From NCBI RefSeq assembly GCF_020404405.1, contig NZ_JAIZDA010000003.1, positions 248,001 through 312,000 on the forward strand: DNA of 64,000 nucleotides, given 5' to 3'. The translations under genes were made by a program, and so were the position numbers. This DNA is from Novosphingobium sp. FKTRR1. GTDB lineage: Bacteria; Pseudomonadota; Alphaproteobacteria; Sphingomonadales; Sphingomonadaceae. Under the pieces are notes generated by a model that was given only the letters and a program-made list of their open reading frames with translations, was not told the origin of the DNA and ran no database searches. Positions 24,935-34,372 of this stretch are shown piece after piece; position 1 is the stretch's first letter, and every line of letters begins with the position of its first letter.

Positions 24935-25837
24935 ATGGACTTGCGGCAGCTGCGCTATTTCACGGTTCTGGCGGAGACGCTGAACTTCCATCGCGCCGCC
25001 GAGCGCTTGCATATGTCGCAGCCGCCCCTGACCGTTGCGATCCGCAAGCTTGAAGAAGAACTCGGCACACCCCTGTTCGAACGCGATCCGCGAGGGGTTC
25101 GCCTTACGGCGGCCGGTCTTGCGGCGTTGCTTCCGGCACGTGCAGCGCTTGCGCAAGCAGAACTGGTGCGCGACGCGGTGAGGCAAGGGGCCGCCGGGCT
25201 GCGCGGGCGGCTGGTCATCGCCTTCATCGGGTCGGCAATCGCGAACCTGCTTCCGCGCCTTGTCTCGCCATTTCGCGAGGCCTTTCCGAATGTCGAGCTT
25301 GTGCTCGAGGAAATGAACAGCGTCGAGATCGTCCGTGCCATCGTCGGGCGGAAGGTCGATGTGGGTCTGGTCCGCTTGCCGGTGATGGATGCCAGTCCCG
25401 TGGTGATCGACGTGATCGAGCGCGACCAGCTGATCGCGGCGTTACCCGCCCGGCTCGATCGGCCGCGCCAGTCCGTGGGCGTTGCGTTGAGCGATCTCGC
25501 CGAACTGCCATTCATCATTTACAGTCCGGTCAGCGTTCTGCACGCGACCATTCGTCTGGCCTGCCAAAGAGCGGGGTTCGCGCCGCGCGTGACGCAGGAG
25601 GCAACGCAAGTTCAGACGATTCTGAGCCTTGTCCAGGCGGGGCTGGGGGTGGCGCTGGTTCCGGCGCGCGCTATCCGTTTTGCGCCCGAAGGGGTGCGAT
25701 TGCTACAGCTTGCCGATCCGATTCCGATCGAGATGGGTATTGCGCGTGCGCGCGACGCCGGTCCGCTGGCCAGCAACTTCGTCGCCGCGTCGCTGGCCAC
25801 AGACGATACTCATCCACTATCGAGTTTGAGAAAATAA
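24935..25837 (+). CDS. LysR family transcriptional regulator
   Basis: A 300-residue LysR regulator: helix-turn-helix MDLRQLRYFTVLAETLNFHR then AAERLHMSQPPLTVAIRKLE, and a C-terminal co-inducer domain (RGRLVIAFIGSA...). It lies between the divergent crotonase operon and the acyl-CoA dehydrogenase pair. The same 18-bp box is present at both ends of the gene, so it probably controls both flanking operons as well as itself. Effector unknown; a CoA ester or acid of this pathway is likely. Confidence 0.92.
   Translation: MDLRQLRYFTVLAETLNFHRAAERLHMSQPPLTVAIRKLEEELGTPLFERDPRGVRLTAAGLAALLPARAALAQAELVRDAVRQGAAGLRGRLVIAFIGSAIANLLPRLVSPFREAFPNVELVLEEMNSVEIVRAIVGRKVDVGLVRLPVMDASPVVIDVIERDQLIAALPARLDRPRQSVGVALSDLAELPFIIYSPVSVLHATIRLACQRAGFAPRVTQEATQVQTILSLVQAGLGVALVPARAIRFAPEGVRLLQLADPIPIEMGIARARDAGPLASNFVAASLATDDTHPLSSLRK
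25805..25822. promoter_or_regulatory. LysR-type operator box, copy 2 (inverted)
   Basis: On the minus strand this reads CGATAGTGGATGAGTATC, 16 of 18 identical to copy 1. It lies inside the last codons of the lysR gene, about 100 bp before the acyl-CoA dehydrogenase start. Confidence 0.55.
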
Positions 25838-25916
25838 ATATTTGATTGCGGCGTTGCGCTACCGCATCGCGGGTGTCGCCCGGCGCTTTCCGCCGCGTCG
25901 TGACAGGATTTCCCCG

Positions 25917-27065
25917 GTGTTCGATACGCTCACGCTTGCTTCGCTGCCTGCCGATGATGCCGGTTTGCGCACGTCCATCCGCGCGTTAATCGCGCGCCAC
26001 ATCGCGGCTGTTCCGCTTGAACGGCGTGCCCGGTCCTGGCAAGGATTTGACGCCGGCTTCAGTCGCGCGTTGGGTGAGGCCGGTTTTCTGGGGCTGACGC
26101 TGCCGACCGCGTATGGCGGGGGCGGGCGCGGTGCATTCGAACGTTTCGTGGTTGTCGAAGAACTGCTCAGCGCTGGCGCGCCGGTGGCGGCGCATTGGAT
26201 CGCCGACCGCCAGAGCGCGCCGCTGATCCTCAACTTCGGTACGGAAGAACAGCGCCAGACGTATATCCCGCGCATCTGTCGGGGGGAGGCCCTGTTCTGC
26301 ATCGGGATGAGCGAGCCGGGGTCGGGTTCGGACCTTGCCAGTGTGCGCACCCGCGCCGACCGCACCGCTGACGGCGGCTGGGTGGTCAATGGCCAGAAGA
26401 TCTGGACCACCAATGCCATGCATTCCGATTACATGATCGCCTTGCTGCGCACGTCGGGTACGGCGGCGGACCGCAATGCCGGTCTGTCGCAACTGATCAT
26501 CGACCTCAAGGCGCCTGGCGTGAGCGTGCGACCGATCGTGGACCTGACGGGTGATGCGCATTTTGCCGAAGTGTTCTTCGAGAACGTGCAACTTGGCGCA
26601 GATGCCTTGATCGGGATCGAGGGGCAGGGCTGGGCGCAGGTTGTCGCCGAACTGGCGTTCGAGCGTTCAGGGCCGGAACGGATTTATTCCAGTGTGGTGC
26701 TGCTGGATGCCTGGGTCCGGCACCTTCAGGAAGTGGGCCGCAGCGATGCCGCACCGCTGGTCGGGCGGTTGACGGCTGAACTGGCAACGCTGCGCGCGAT
26801 GTCGATTGCCTGCACCGCACGGCTTGTCGCGGGGGATAGCCCGGTCGTGGAAGCAAGCATCGTGAAGGATCGCGGAACGACCTTCGAACAGGACTTGCCC
26901 GAAGCCATTGCCGACGATCTGGCGGCGCACCCGGATGAAGCGATCAGCGACACGCTGTACCGCACGTTGCTTTACGTGACGCACATCGCACCAAGCTTCA
27001 GCCTGCGCGGCGGAACGCGGGAGATCCTGCGCGGGATTATCGCGCGCGGCATGGGCTTGCGGTAA
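25917..27065 (+). CDS. Acyl-CoA dehydrogenase, large subunit-like
   Basis: FAD-dependent acyl-CoA dehydrogenase of 382 residues from a GTG at 25917 (AGGA 8 bases upstream); an in-frame TTG at 25842 would add 25 residues. It shows LPTAYGGGGRG, the flavin motif CIGMSEPGSGSDLAS, and WTTNA; the C-terminus is GGTREILRGIIARGMGL. It is followed 22 bp later by a shorter dehydrogenase, the arrangement of heteromeric FadE pairs that desaturate steroid side-chain or ring-derived acyl-CoAs. Oligomer state is inferred. Confidence 0.9.
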   Translation: MFDTLTLASLPADDAGLRTSIRALIARHIAAVPLERRARSWQGFDAGFSRALGEAGFLGLTLPTAYGGGGRGAFERFVVVEELLSAGAPVAAHWIADRQSAPLILNFGTEEQRQTYIPRICRGEALFCIGMSEPGSGSDLASVRTRADRTADGGWVVNGQKIWTTNAMHSDYMIALLRTSGTAADRNAGLSQLIIDLKAPGVSVRPIVDLTGDAHFAEVFFENVQLGADALIGIEGQGWAQVVAELAFERSGPERIYSSVVLLDAWVRHLQEVGRSDAAPLVGRLTAELATLRAMSIACTARLVAGDSPVVEASIVKDRGTTFEQDLPEAIADDLAAHPDEAISDTLYRTLLYVTHIAPSFSLRGGTREILRGIIARGMGLR

Positions 27066-27087
27066 CGAAACGGGAAGGATCACGATA

Positions 27088-28059
27088 ATGAACGAGCTTC
27101 TCGAACCATTTGACCGGATGCTGGAAGCGCTGGTCACGCCCGCCGCCGTGCGCGCTGTCGAGGGCGGCGCGTCGGCGGTCGCGATGTGGCGGGAACTGGC
27201 CGCTTCCGGCTTTCTGGATGCACTGGTCGATGAACAACACGGCGGGGCAGGTCTGTCGCTTGCCGATGTGCAGCCCTTGATCGCCGCAGTGGGGGCAAGG
27301 GCAGTACCGCTCCCGGTTGGCGAGACAATGGTGGCGCGTGCGCTGCTTGCCCGGGCTGGCGTGCCAATTCCGCAGGGGCCGATCGTGCTGGCGACCTCTG
27401 CGGTATCCGGCCAGATCGTGCCTTGCGCGCAAGTGGCCGAACACGTGCTGGTCGATACCGGTTCCGGTTTGGTACTGACGGGCATCGGCGACCTGTCACC
27501 GGTGGCAACAGGGGTGTATCATGCTCTGGCTGCGCGGCTTGTCTGGACGGGCCCGATCGTCGGGCTGGCGCTGCCACGTCCGGCAAAGGGTTTGCGCCCT
27601 ATCGCAGCGGTCTTGCGTGCAGCCCTGATCAGCGGTGCCGCGGCAAGGCTGACCGACATGGCAGCAAGGTATGCCAATGAACGGGTGCAGTTCGGCAAGC
27701 CGATCGGCAGGCAGCAGGCCCTGCAGCAGTCGCTGGCGGTGATGGCTGAAGACATGATCGCCGTGCGGATCGCCTCGCAGCTCGGATGCGCCGGTGGACT
27801 GGACGTGGGTGCGACCGTGGCTGCCGTGGCCAAGTCAACGGCTTCAGCGATAGCGGCGCGCGTGGCCAATACGGCTCATGCCGTGCACGGGGCGATCGGC
27901 ATCAGCGAGGAATATGACCTCCAGCTTCTGACCCGGCGCATGCATGAATGGCGCGCCGCCGATGGGTCAGAAGGGTACTGGAACACGGTGCTTGGTGGCG
28001 CCCGTCTTGCTGACGCTGCCGGTACGGTGGACTGGGTGCGCGCGCAGGTTCCTGTGTGA
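27088..28059 (+). CDS. Acyl-CoA dehydrogenase-like protein, small subunit-like
   Basis: A 323-residue acyl-CoA dehydrogenase-fold protein. The N-terminal half is shortened and lacks a clear flavin-binding SEPGSGSD motif; the C-terminal helical domain is retained (ERVQFGKPIGRQQALQQSLA, HAVHGAIGISEEYDLQL). This fits the partner subunit of a heteromeric dehydrogenase with the gene upstream. ATG with GGGAAGGA upstream. The substrate is unknown, and independent function is possible. Confidence 0.88.
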   Translation: MNELLEPFDRMLEALVTPAAVRAVEGGASAVAMWRELAASGFLDALVDEQHGGAGLSLADVQPLIAAVGARAVPLPVGETMVARALLARAGVPIPQGPIVLATSAVSGQIVPCAQVAEHVLVDTGSGLVLTGIGDLSPVATGVYHALAARLVWTGPIVGLALPRPAKGLRPIAAVLRAALISGAAARLTDMAARYANERVQFGKPIGRQQALQQSLAVMAEDMIAVRIASQLGCAGGLDVGATVAAVAKSTASAIAARVANTAHAVHGAIGISEEYDLQLLTRRMHEWRAADGSEGYWNTVLGGARLADAAGTVDWVRAQVPV

Positions 28060-28126
28060 ACCCTGCCTGATCGAAGGTCGCAAGGGCGGGCAATCCCACG
28101 GCGCCTTCGCTCTCGCCCTTGCGCGA

Positions 28127-31100
28127 TCAGGGCAACGTGCCTGAAAAGCGGTTCATGCCCGGAACGGCCCGCGTCTTGCGCCCGCCGGGCAACGCCACAT
28201 CACCCGCGACGCCAGCGGGCAGGTCCACCTCCAGCTTGAACCTGCCATCCTTTGCGACCCAGTTGCTGCGTATGACGCCGCGCACACTGTGATAGGTGGC
28301 CCCGCCACTCTTCAGCCGGGGGTCCATGATCGGGGCAATCGACAGGTGCGCAAAGCCCGGCTCGGCAGCATCGATGCCGGCCACTCTGCGGAACAGGAAC
28401 GAGCCGATCGCGCCGAAGGCATAGTGATTGCGACTGTTCATCCCGGCATCGCCCGCATCGCTGTTCCAGCGCTCCCACATCGAGGTGGCGCCTTTTTCGA
28501 CCATATAGCCCCACGACGGATAGCTGCTCTGCAACAGCAGGCCAATGGCGGTGGCTTCCTGCCCGGCAATGGCAAGGGCATCGAGGATATGCGGCGTGCC
28601 GAGAAAGCCGGTGGACAAGTGATTGCCGCGCCGGGCTATGTCTGCGGCCAGACGCCGTCCGGATTCGGCAACCGCCGGGGGTGTCAGCAACCCGAAGCGG
28701 ATGGCCAATACGTGGCTGGTCTGGCTGTTGTTGCCGACGCTGCCATCTGCCTTGACGAACGCGGCGTTGAACGCCGTCCGGATGTCCTTGAACAGTGTGC
28801 GGTAACGGTCGGCAGCCACATCGTTACCGGTTGCGGCTGCCATTCTGGCCATCATGTCGGCGTTAGCCGCCCAGAATGCCGTGCCAATCAGATCCTTCGG
28901 CGTGGTGGCATCGCCCGGATTGGCCGGATTGGCATCGACCGACAGCCAGTCGCCATAGTCGGCGCCACGCCCGTTCTGCCACAGCATTGCTGGATTGGCA
29001 GCAGCAATCCAGTCCATGTAGGATTCCATCGCGGACCAGTTTGCCGCTATGATCCCGGTACTGCCACTCTGCCGCCAGACGGTGAAGGGCAGGACTATGC
29101 CGGCATCTGCCCACCCCGGTGACGACAGGTTCATCGTCGGCACGAATGGCGGAATGCAATCGGGGAACGCGCCCTTGGCCGACTGCCCGTGGCGCATGTC
29201 CTCCATGATACGTGCGGTGAAGGCCTGCACGTCCATGGCATAGGCGGCGGCTGGCCAGAACACTTCTGCATCGCCCATCCAGCCCAGTCGTTCATCGCGC
29301 TGCGGGCAATCGGTAGGCAGGCCGAAGAAGTTGGCCTTCTGGCTCCATACCGCGTTGTGCCAGAATTTTTGCACGACCGGATCGCCCACGCGCAGGTCAC
29401 CGGTAAGCGCCAGATCCTGATGGCCAACCCTGCCTTCCAGATGCCACGCGGATCGCGAATCCGGAACGCCGCTCAGTTCGACATAGCGAAAGCCGTGATA
29501 GGTAAAGCGGGGTTCCCATGTCTCATGCCCCGTTCCTGCGGCAACATAGACATCGCGCGCCCATGCCGTGCGCAAGTTGGCCTGATCTATCGTGCCATCC
29601 GCCTTCAGTATTTCGGCAAAGCGCATGCTGACGCGGGTTCCGGCAGGCGCGGTGAGCGACAGGCGCGGCCACCCCGCGAAATTCTGCCCGAAATCGACAA
29701 GGTATCGGCCAGCAGCAAGTCGTGTCACGGCGGCGGGCTGCAACGTTTCGAGCGCGCGGATCGGCGGGCAGCGCTGCGGCTCCATGGCGACGTGGGGCGC
29801 GGGCACGGACTCCGCCGTTCGCCAACCGATCGACGATGCACCCGCGCGCGCCCAGTCGGTCTGGTCAAGCCGGGCGTCGAACACCTCGCCGTCATACAGG
29901 CTGGCTTCGCGCACCGGGCTGTCGCCGATCTGCCAGCCGGGACCGGTGGCGATCACATCGCGCGCGCCGTCGCGGTAGGTGATCTCAAGCTGCGCCAACA
30001 ACCGGCACGGCGCGGAGCCGAACGCAAATCGACCGCTGGTACTGAACTTGCCGCCATACCAACCGTCGGCGACCTCGAAGCCCAGCACGTTTGCGGCCTG
30101 CATGATCCGGTCCGATACGTCATAGGTCTGGAAGAGCACGCGCTTTGAAGGGTCGGTGAACTCGGGCGCCAGCTTGCGGTCATCGACGACCTGTCCGTTC
30201 AGCGATGCCTCGTAGACACCCAGTGCGGTTGCATGCAGGCGCGCCGACGCAACAGGGCGCGTCACGACGAAGGGTTTGCGCAGGCGGCTGGCTGGCGTTG
30301 TCGGCCAGGGTTCGCCGATCGGAAGCGTGCCGGTGGCGGAGATGGCATCTGGCCAGGCCGCATCGTCCAGCGTTGGTTCGTGCCAGCCATCGCTTGCGCC
30401 GACGTTGACCTTCCAGCCCCGGCTGGCCGTGGTCAGGCGCGCTGTCAGACCCGCACCATGGCGCAAGAGGGCGGCCAGCACTGGCGGCGCCACGCCGAAG
30501 CCGACGCGGCGGGTAACCGACACGGCGATGACGTTGCGCCCCTTGGCCAATTGCAGGGGGTAGACAGCCATCTGCGTCCAGCGCACCGGACCATCCTGAG
30601 GGGCGGAAACCGGCACGCCATTCAGCCACACGCCAGTCGTTTCGTTGGCTGACAGGCACAATTCGGCAGGCGCTGCGGCCTCGCTTGCAAAGGTCCAGCG
30701 GAACTGACGCGCCTGCCCGGCCTTGACCGGGGCGCTGCCTGCAATCCAGTGCAGGCCAGCCAGCCGATCTGCCCTGGCGACGTCGGTTTCGCTGGCGAGC
30801 CAGTCACCCTGCCAATCGCTTGGTGCCAAGCCGGTTTCCCACACGGCTGGTGCGCTGGTTATTGGTGCCTTGCTGCGGTTGGTCCAGACCTGCACCTGCC
30901 AGTGCGCCTGCGCGCGCGAAGGCAAGGAGGGGCCCTGATAGGCAATATCGACCGTCCGGTCCGAGGCGACGCGGCCGCTGTCCCACAACAGGTTGGTGTC
31001 CGCAGCAAGGTCAGCGGCGTTACGGGCAACAAGAACGCGAAAGGCAGTCTGCCGCATGGCGGGATCTGCAAACGCCAGTTGCCAGGAAAAGCGGGGCGGA

Positions 31101-31255
31101 AGGTCACCCAGTGCCAGCGGTGTATCAAGACCGCACACTTGCAGCGCCAGCACTTGCGCGGACGGCGCCGCCCCGGCCCAGCCGGGCAGGGGCATAGCGG
31201 CCATTGTGCCGCCAGCCAGCCCGATCCCGATCGCTTCGCGTCTGTTGATCTGCAT
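28127..31255 (-). CDS. Alpha-L-rhamnosidase, GH78, Tat-exported
   Basis: A 1042-residue glycoside hydrolase that removes terminal alpha-L-rhamnose from glycosides. The N-terminus has a twin-arginine signal (INRREAIGIGLAGG, then a hydrophobic stretch). Beta-sandwich domains occupy the first half; the (alpha/alpha)6 catalytic domain carries the GH78 signature DCPQRDERLGWMGDA with its acidic residues, and a second acidic segment MWERWNSDAGDAGMNS. The ATG at 31255 follows AGGGAG; an upstream in-frame start is less likely. It is transcribed after the GH3 gene. Together they suggest a rhamnosyl-glucosyl substrate, as in plant saponins or flavonoid glycosides. Confidence 0.93.
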   Translation of the reverse strand: MQINRREAIGIGLAGGTMAAMPLPGWAGAAPSAQVLALQVCGLDTPLALGDLPPRFSWQLAFADPAMRQTAFRVLVARNAADLAADTNLLWDSGRVASDRTVDIAYQGPSLPSRAQAHWQVQVWTNRSKAPITSAPAVWETGLAPSDWQGDWLASETDVARADRLAGLHWIAGSAPVKAGQARQFRWTFASEAAAPAELCLSANETTGVWLNGVPVSAPQDGPVRWTQMAVYPLQLAKGRNVIAVSVTRRVGFGVAPPVLAALLRHGAGLTARLTTASRGWKVNVGASDGWHEPTLDDAAWPDAISATGTLPIGEPWPTTPASRLRKPFVVTRPVASARLHATALGVYEASLNGQVVDDRKLAPEFTDPSKRVLFQTYDVSDRIMQAANVLGFEVADGWYGGKFSTSGRFAFGSAPCRLLAQLEITYRDGARDVIATGPGWQIGDSPVREASLYDGEVFDARLDQTDWARAGASSIGWRTAESVPAPHVAMEPQRCPPIRALETLQPAAVTRLAAGRYLVDFGQNFAGWPRLSLTAPAGTRVSMRFAEILKADGTIDQANLRTAWARDVYVAAGTGHETWEPRFTYHGFRYVELSGVPDSRSAWHLEGRVGHQDLALTGDLRVGDPVVQKFWHNAVWSQKANFFGLPTDCPQRDERLGWMGDAEVFWPAAAYAMDVQAFTARIMEDMRHGQSAKGAFPDCIPPFVPTMNLSSPGWADAGIVLPFTVWRQSGSTGIIAANWSAMESYMDWIAAANPAMLWQNGRGADYGDWLSVDANPANPGDATTPKDLIGTAFWAANADMMARMAAATGNDVAADRYRTLFKDIRTAFNAAFVKADGSVGNNSQTSHVLAIRFGLLTPPAVAESGRRLAADIARRGNHLSTGFLGTPHILDALAIAGQEATAIGLLLQSSYPSWGYMVEKGATSMWERWNSDAGDAGMNSRNHYAFGAIGSFLFRRVAGIDAAEPGFAHLSIAPIMDPRLKSGGATYHSVRGVIRSNWVAKDGRFKLEVDLPAGVAGDVALPGGRKTRAVPGMNRFSGTLP

Positions 31256-31309
31256 TTTCACTCTCCCTGCCACCGCGTGTGACGTCGGTGTCAATCTTCC
31301 TGCCAAAGG

Positions 31310-33565
31310 TCAGGGCTTGATCGTGCCTTCCGCGATGATGGCGCTACCGGTCAGCACTGGCGCTGTGGCGGAGCGGGCCACTTCGATTCCGACCGGTCCG
31401 TGCGCGATACGCCAACGGTGCGCCGTGGAATCGAAAGTGCCCAGCAATCGCCGATCAGCGGTGATGCGCACCACTTTGCTTTCGCCCGGCGCCAGCACGG
31501 GTTTGCTCCATCCGATCAGGCGACGTGGCTTGCCGGGCAGCGTGGCGTAGACTTGTGGCACATCGGCGCCAGTCCGCGAGCCGGTGTTGGTGACACGGAA
31601 GGCCACGGTTGCAGTCCTGCCGCCGCTTACCCGCAGGCCGTCATAGCGAAAGCTTGCATAGGACAGGCCATGACCGAATGCGAATAGCGGTGCCGCCGCG
31701 GTGCGATCGAACCAGCGATAGCCCACGTCGGCGCCTTCGGGATAGCGGATCGTGAATGGCGGGGAGTTGGTGTTCACGCCATATGTCGCGCGATCTTCCT
31801 TGCTGGGCGGGGGCAAGCCGGACCCTGGAAGCTGCGGATTGGGCAATTGTTGCGTGCTCGCAGGGAAGGTCACCGGCAACCGGCCCGACGGGTTGACCGA
31901 GCCAGCCAGCACGCCGGCAATCGCATCGCCGCCCCGCTGCCCGGAATACCATGCTGCCACGACCGCAGGAGTCTTCGCCAGCCAGGGCATGGCCACGGCG
32001 TTGCCCGTTTCCAGTACCACGACGGTGCGCGGATTTGCGCTTGCCACCGCATCGATCAGCGCATCTTGCCTGCCATCGAGCGAGAGGTCGGGCTGATCCA
32101 TCGCCTCGGTGCTGAACTTCTCGGCAAAGACCACCGCGACATCGGCGTTGCTGGCCGCTGCGGCTGCGGCATCCGGATCGCTTCCGTCGAAAAAGCGCAC
32201 GTCCGCCGTGGGGAAGGCGCGGCGCAGCGCGTCAAGTGGCGGGGTGCCGCCCCACACCTTGCGCGCAAAGCCCGCCGCAGCGCCATCCTTTACCGTCTCG
32301 ACTTTGGCAAAGCCTCCGACAGGGGTCACCTGACTTGAACCGCCACCGGCCGGCACGCCAATATCCGCGTGGCCACCCACCACGACAATCCGTTTCACCG
32401 TGGCCGGGAACGGGAGCATATCGCCTTCGTTTTTGAGCAGGACGATCGCTTCCTCGGCGGTCCGCAGCGATACCGCGCCGTCGCGCTGATAGTCGATCGG
32501 TCCGGTGGCCAGCGGGCGCGCGACCAGCCCGTGAACGAACATGGTCCGCAAGACGCGCCGCGCGGCCGTATCCACCGCAGCGACCGGCAGCGCGCCTGCC
32601 TTCACGCCTGCCAGCAATTCGGTCGATAGCCAGCGCTTCTTGTCCAGTTGTTCGCCTTGCTGCTGGTCAAGTCCGGCGAGCAGCGCTTCGGTCGAATGGA
32701 CCGCGCCCCAGTCCGACATGACGAAGCCGCGATAGCCCCAGTCACGGCGCAGCACATCCGTCAGCAGGAAGCGGTTTTCGCACGCATAGCTGCCACCGAT
32801 CTTGTTGTAGGCGCACATGACCGCTCCGGGACTGCCGCCTTCGATCCCCAGTTGAAAGGCCAGCAGGTCGCTTTCCCGCATGGCGGTCTCGGCCAATTCG
32901 ACAGAGGCGTTGGCGCGGCCGGTTTCCTGATTGTTCAGCGCGAAATGCTTGATCGTCGCAATGATCGCGTTGGACTGTATGCCTTCGATCTGGGCGGCGA
33001 CCAGGGTGCCCGCAAGCAGCGGATCTTCACCCAGGTATTCGAAGTTGCGCCCGGCCCGAGGATCGCGGACCAGATTGACCCCTCCCGCCAGCATCACGTT
33101 GAAGCCCTTGGCCCGCGCCTGCGATCCGATCATTCTGCCCGCTTCGCGCACGAGCGAGGGGTTCCAGGTTGCGGCCATTGCCATGCCCGATGGCAGGACC
33201 GTGGCGACATCGCCCTTGCGCATGTCCATCAGGTTGGAGACGCCGAGGCTGGCATCGGTGGCGACTTGCGGGGGAATGCCAAGCCCGCCGTTCCCCGCTA
33301 CGTAGCCCGCGCCTACGGTAATGCCAGCGGGGCGTTGCGCCGGGGCGACGAGCGCGAGAAAGCGCCCGTGGAGCAGCGCGATCTTGTCCTCAAGGCTCAT
33401 ACGGGCGAGCGTTGCGCGGGCCCATGCATCGGCACGGGCATCCTCTCTGGGGGTCGGGACCGAGCCTGTTGCCGGTGCGCGCGCAAGCACGCCTGTCGGT
33501 GGCAGCGCCAGAGCCGCCACAGCAGTGATCAGCACAAGTGGTAAGGGAAACTGGCGCTTGTGCAT
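31310..33565 (-). CDS. Beta-glucosidase-type glycoside hydrolase, GH3, secreted
   Basis: A 751-residue GH3 enzyme with an N-terminal signal peptide (LPLVLITAVAALALPP). The TIM-barrel domain shows GRNFEYLGEDP, IKHFALNNQE and the catalytic Asp in GFVMSDWGAVH; the second domain has KNEGDMLPF and AWYSGQRGGDAI, and a fibronectin-III-like end (FAFGHGLSYASFRY). It would hydrolyse terminal beta-linked glucose (or related sugars) in the periplasm. It lies upstream of the GH78 gene and diverges from a TetR gene. Confidence 0.93.
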   Translation of the reverse strand: MHKRQFPLPLVLITAVAALALPPTGVLARAPATGSVPTPREDARADAWARATLARMSLEDKIALLHGRFLALVAPAQRPAGITVGAGYVAGNGGLGIPPQVATDASLGVSNLMDMRKGDVATVLPSGMAMAATWNPSLVREAGRMIGSQARAKGFNVMLAGGVNLVRDPRAGRNFEYLGEDPLLAGTLVAAQIEGIQSNAIIATIKHFALNNQETGRANASVELAETAMRESDLLAFQLGIEGGSPGAVMCAYNKIGGSYACENRFLLTDVLRRDWGYRGFVMSDWGAVHSTEALLAGLDQQQGEQLDKKRWLSTELLAGVKAGALPVAAVDTAARRVLRTMFVHGLVARPLATGPIDYQRDGAVSLRTAEEAIVLLKNEGDMLPFPATVKRIVVVGGHADIGVPAGGGSSQVTPVGGFAKVETVKDGAAAGFARKVWGGTPPLDALRRAFPTADVRFFDGSDPDAAAAAASNADVAVVFAEKFSTEAMDQPDLSLDGRQDALIDAVASANPRTVVVLETGNAVAMPWLAKTPAVVAAWYSGQRGGDAIAGVLAGSVNPSGRLPVTFPASTQQLPNPQLPGSGLPPPSKEDRATYGVNTNSPPFTIRYPEGADVGYRWFDRTAAAPLFAFGHGLSYASFRYDGLRVSGGRTATVAFRVTNTGSRTGADVPQVYATLPGKPRRLIGWSKPVLAPGESKVVRITADRRLLGTFDSTAHRWRIAHGPVGIEVARSATAPVLTGSAIIAEGTIKP

Positions 33566-33613
33566 GACGATGCCTCTCTCGGTCCGGACAGTTGGCGTGC
33601 GTCCTTGAGGCAG

Positions 33614-33642
33614 AGCTATGGCGTGAGCGGGGCGCTTGTCAA
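33614..33642 (-). promoter_or_regulatory. Possible promoter for the GH3-GH78 operon
   Basis: Minus-strand TTGACA (33642-33637), 17-base spacer, ATAGCT (33619-33614). The -10 is weak. It sits in the divergent region with the TetR gene. Confidence 0.35.
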
Positions 33643-33717
33643 TAAAATGTCCGTCACCGTTCGATTAATTGGGTCGGCCGTTGCCAGTGTCGGCTGCGTG
33701 TGGAACAAGCCGCAGTC

Positions 33718-34359
33718 ATGCAGGCAACCGCAAATCCCGTAAGATCCCGTCGCGGCAGGCCGACAGCCGCCCGCGTTTCTGCAATCGACCGCGCGATTGT
33801 GGTGACAGCGCGCACAATGTTTCTGGCAGAAGGCTACGATAGCGTGGCCATGGAGCAGGTTGCGGTCCTGGCCGACATCTCCAAAGGTACGCTATACGCC
33901 CGTTACCCGTCCAAGGAGGCGCTGTTCACCGCCGTGATCGAAGCCTCGGTCAAGGAATGGTCGGATGAAGCGGCATTGGGCGACGATTTGCTGACCGATG
34001 TCATCGGCCAACGTCTGCATCACCATGCACGCACGATCGCCATGGCACTGCAGCGGCCCGATGTTCTGGGTATTCAGCGCCTTGTCCTGTCGGTGCGGAC
34101 CCGGTTTCCGGCGCTCGCGCGGGCGATGCATGACCGGGGATATGCGTATATCGTTGGCTTGATTGCGGGTGATATCGCTGCTGCGGCGGTGCGCGATGGT
34201 GTTCCTGTCCGAAATCCGCAGGCGGTTGCCCAGATGTTGGTCGGCGCGATCACCGGCTTCCAGATCCAGGAGGACGCCGATCCGGCGAACGCACCGAACC
34301 TTGAGGCATTCGCCTGCAACCTCGTCGAAGTCCTGTTGGCAGGCCGGGCCGCTTGGTGA
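33718..34359 (+). CDS. TetR/AcrR family transcriptional regulator
   Basis: A 213-residue TetR-type regulator: the N-terminal arm RSRRGRPTAARV, then TARTMFLAEGYDSVAMEQVA and LADISKGTLYARYPSKEALF. It diverges from the GH3-GH78 operon and is followed by a small secreted-protein gene, so it may control the glycosidases. The ATG at 33718 is preferred; a GTG at 33700 is possible. A dyad GTACG-N4-CGTAC just downstream of the gene (34373-34386) may be its operator. Confidence 0.88.
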   Translation: MQATANPVRSRRGRPTAARVSAIDRAIVVTARTMFLAEGYDSVAMEQVAVLADISKGTLYARYPSKEALFTAVIEASVKEWSDEAALGDDLLTDVIGQRLHHHARTIAMALQRPDVLGIQRLVLSVRTRFPALARAMHDRGYAYIVGLIAGDIAAAAVRDGVPVRNPQAVAQMLVGAITGFQIQEDADPANAPNLEAFACNLVEVLLAGRAAW

Positions 34360-34372
34360 GCGCTTGATATTC

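Noticed and set aside
28127..33565. GH3-GH78 operon as a separately acquired island
   Set aside because: I see no repeats, tRNA or integrase at the borders and no obvious shift in base composition by eye.
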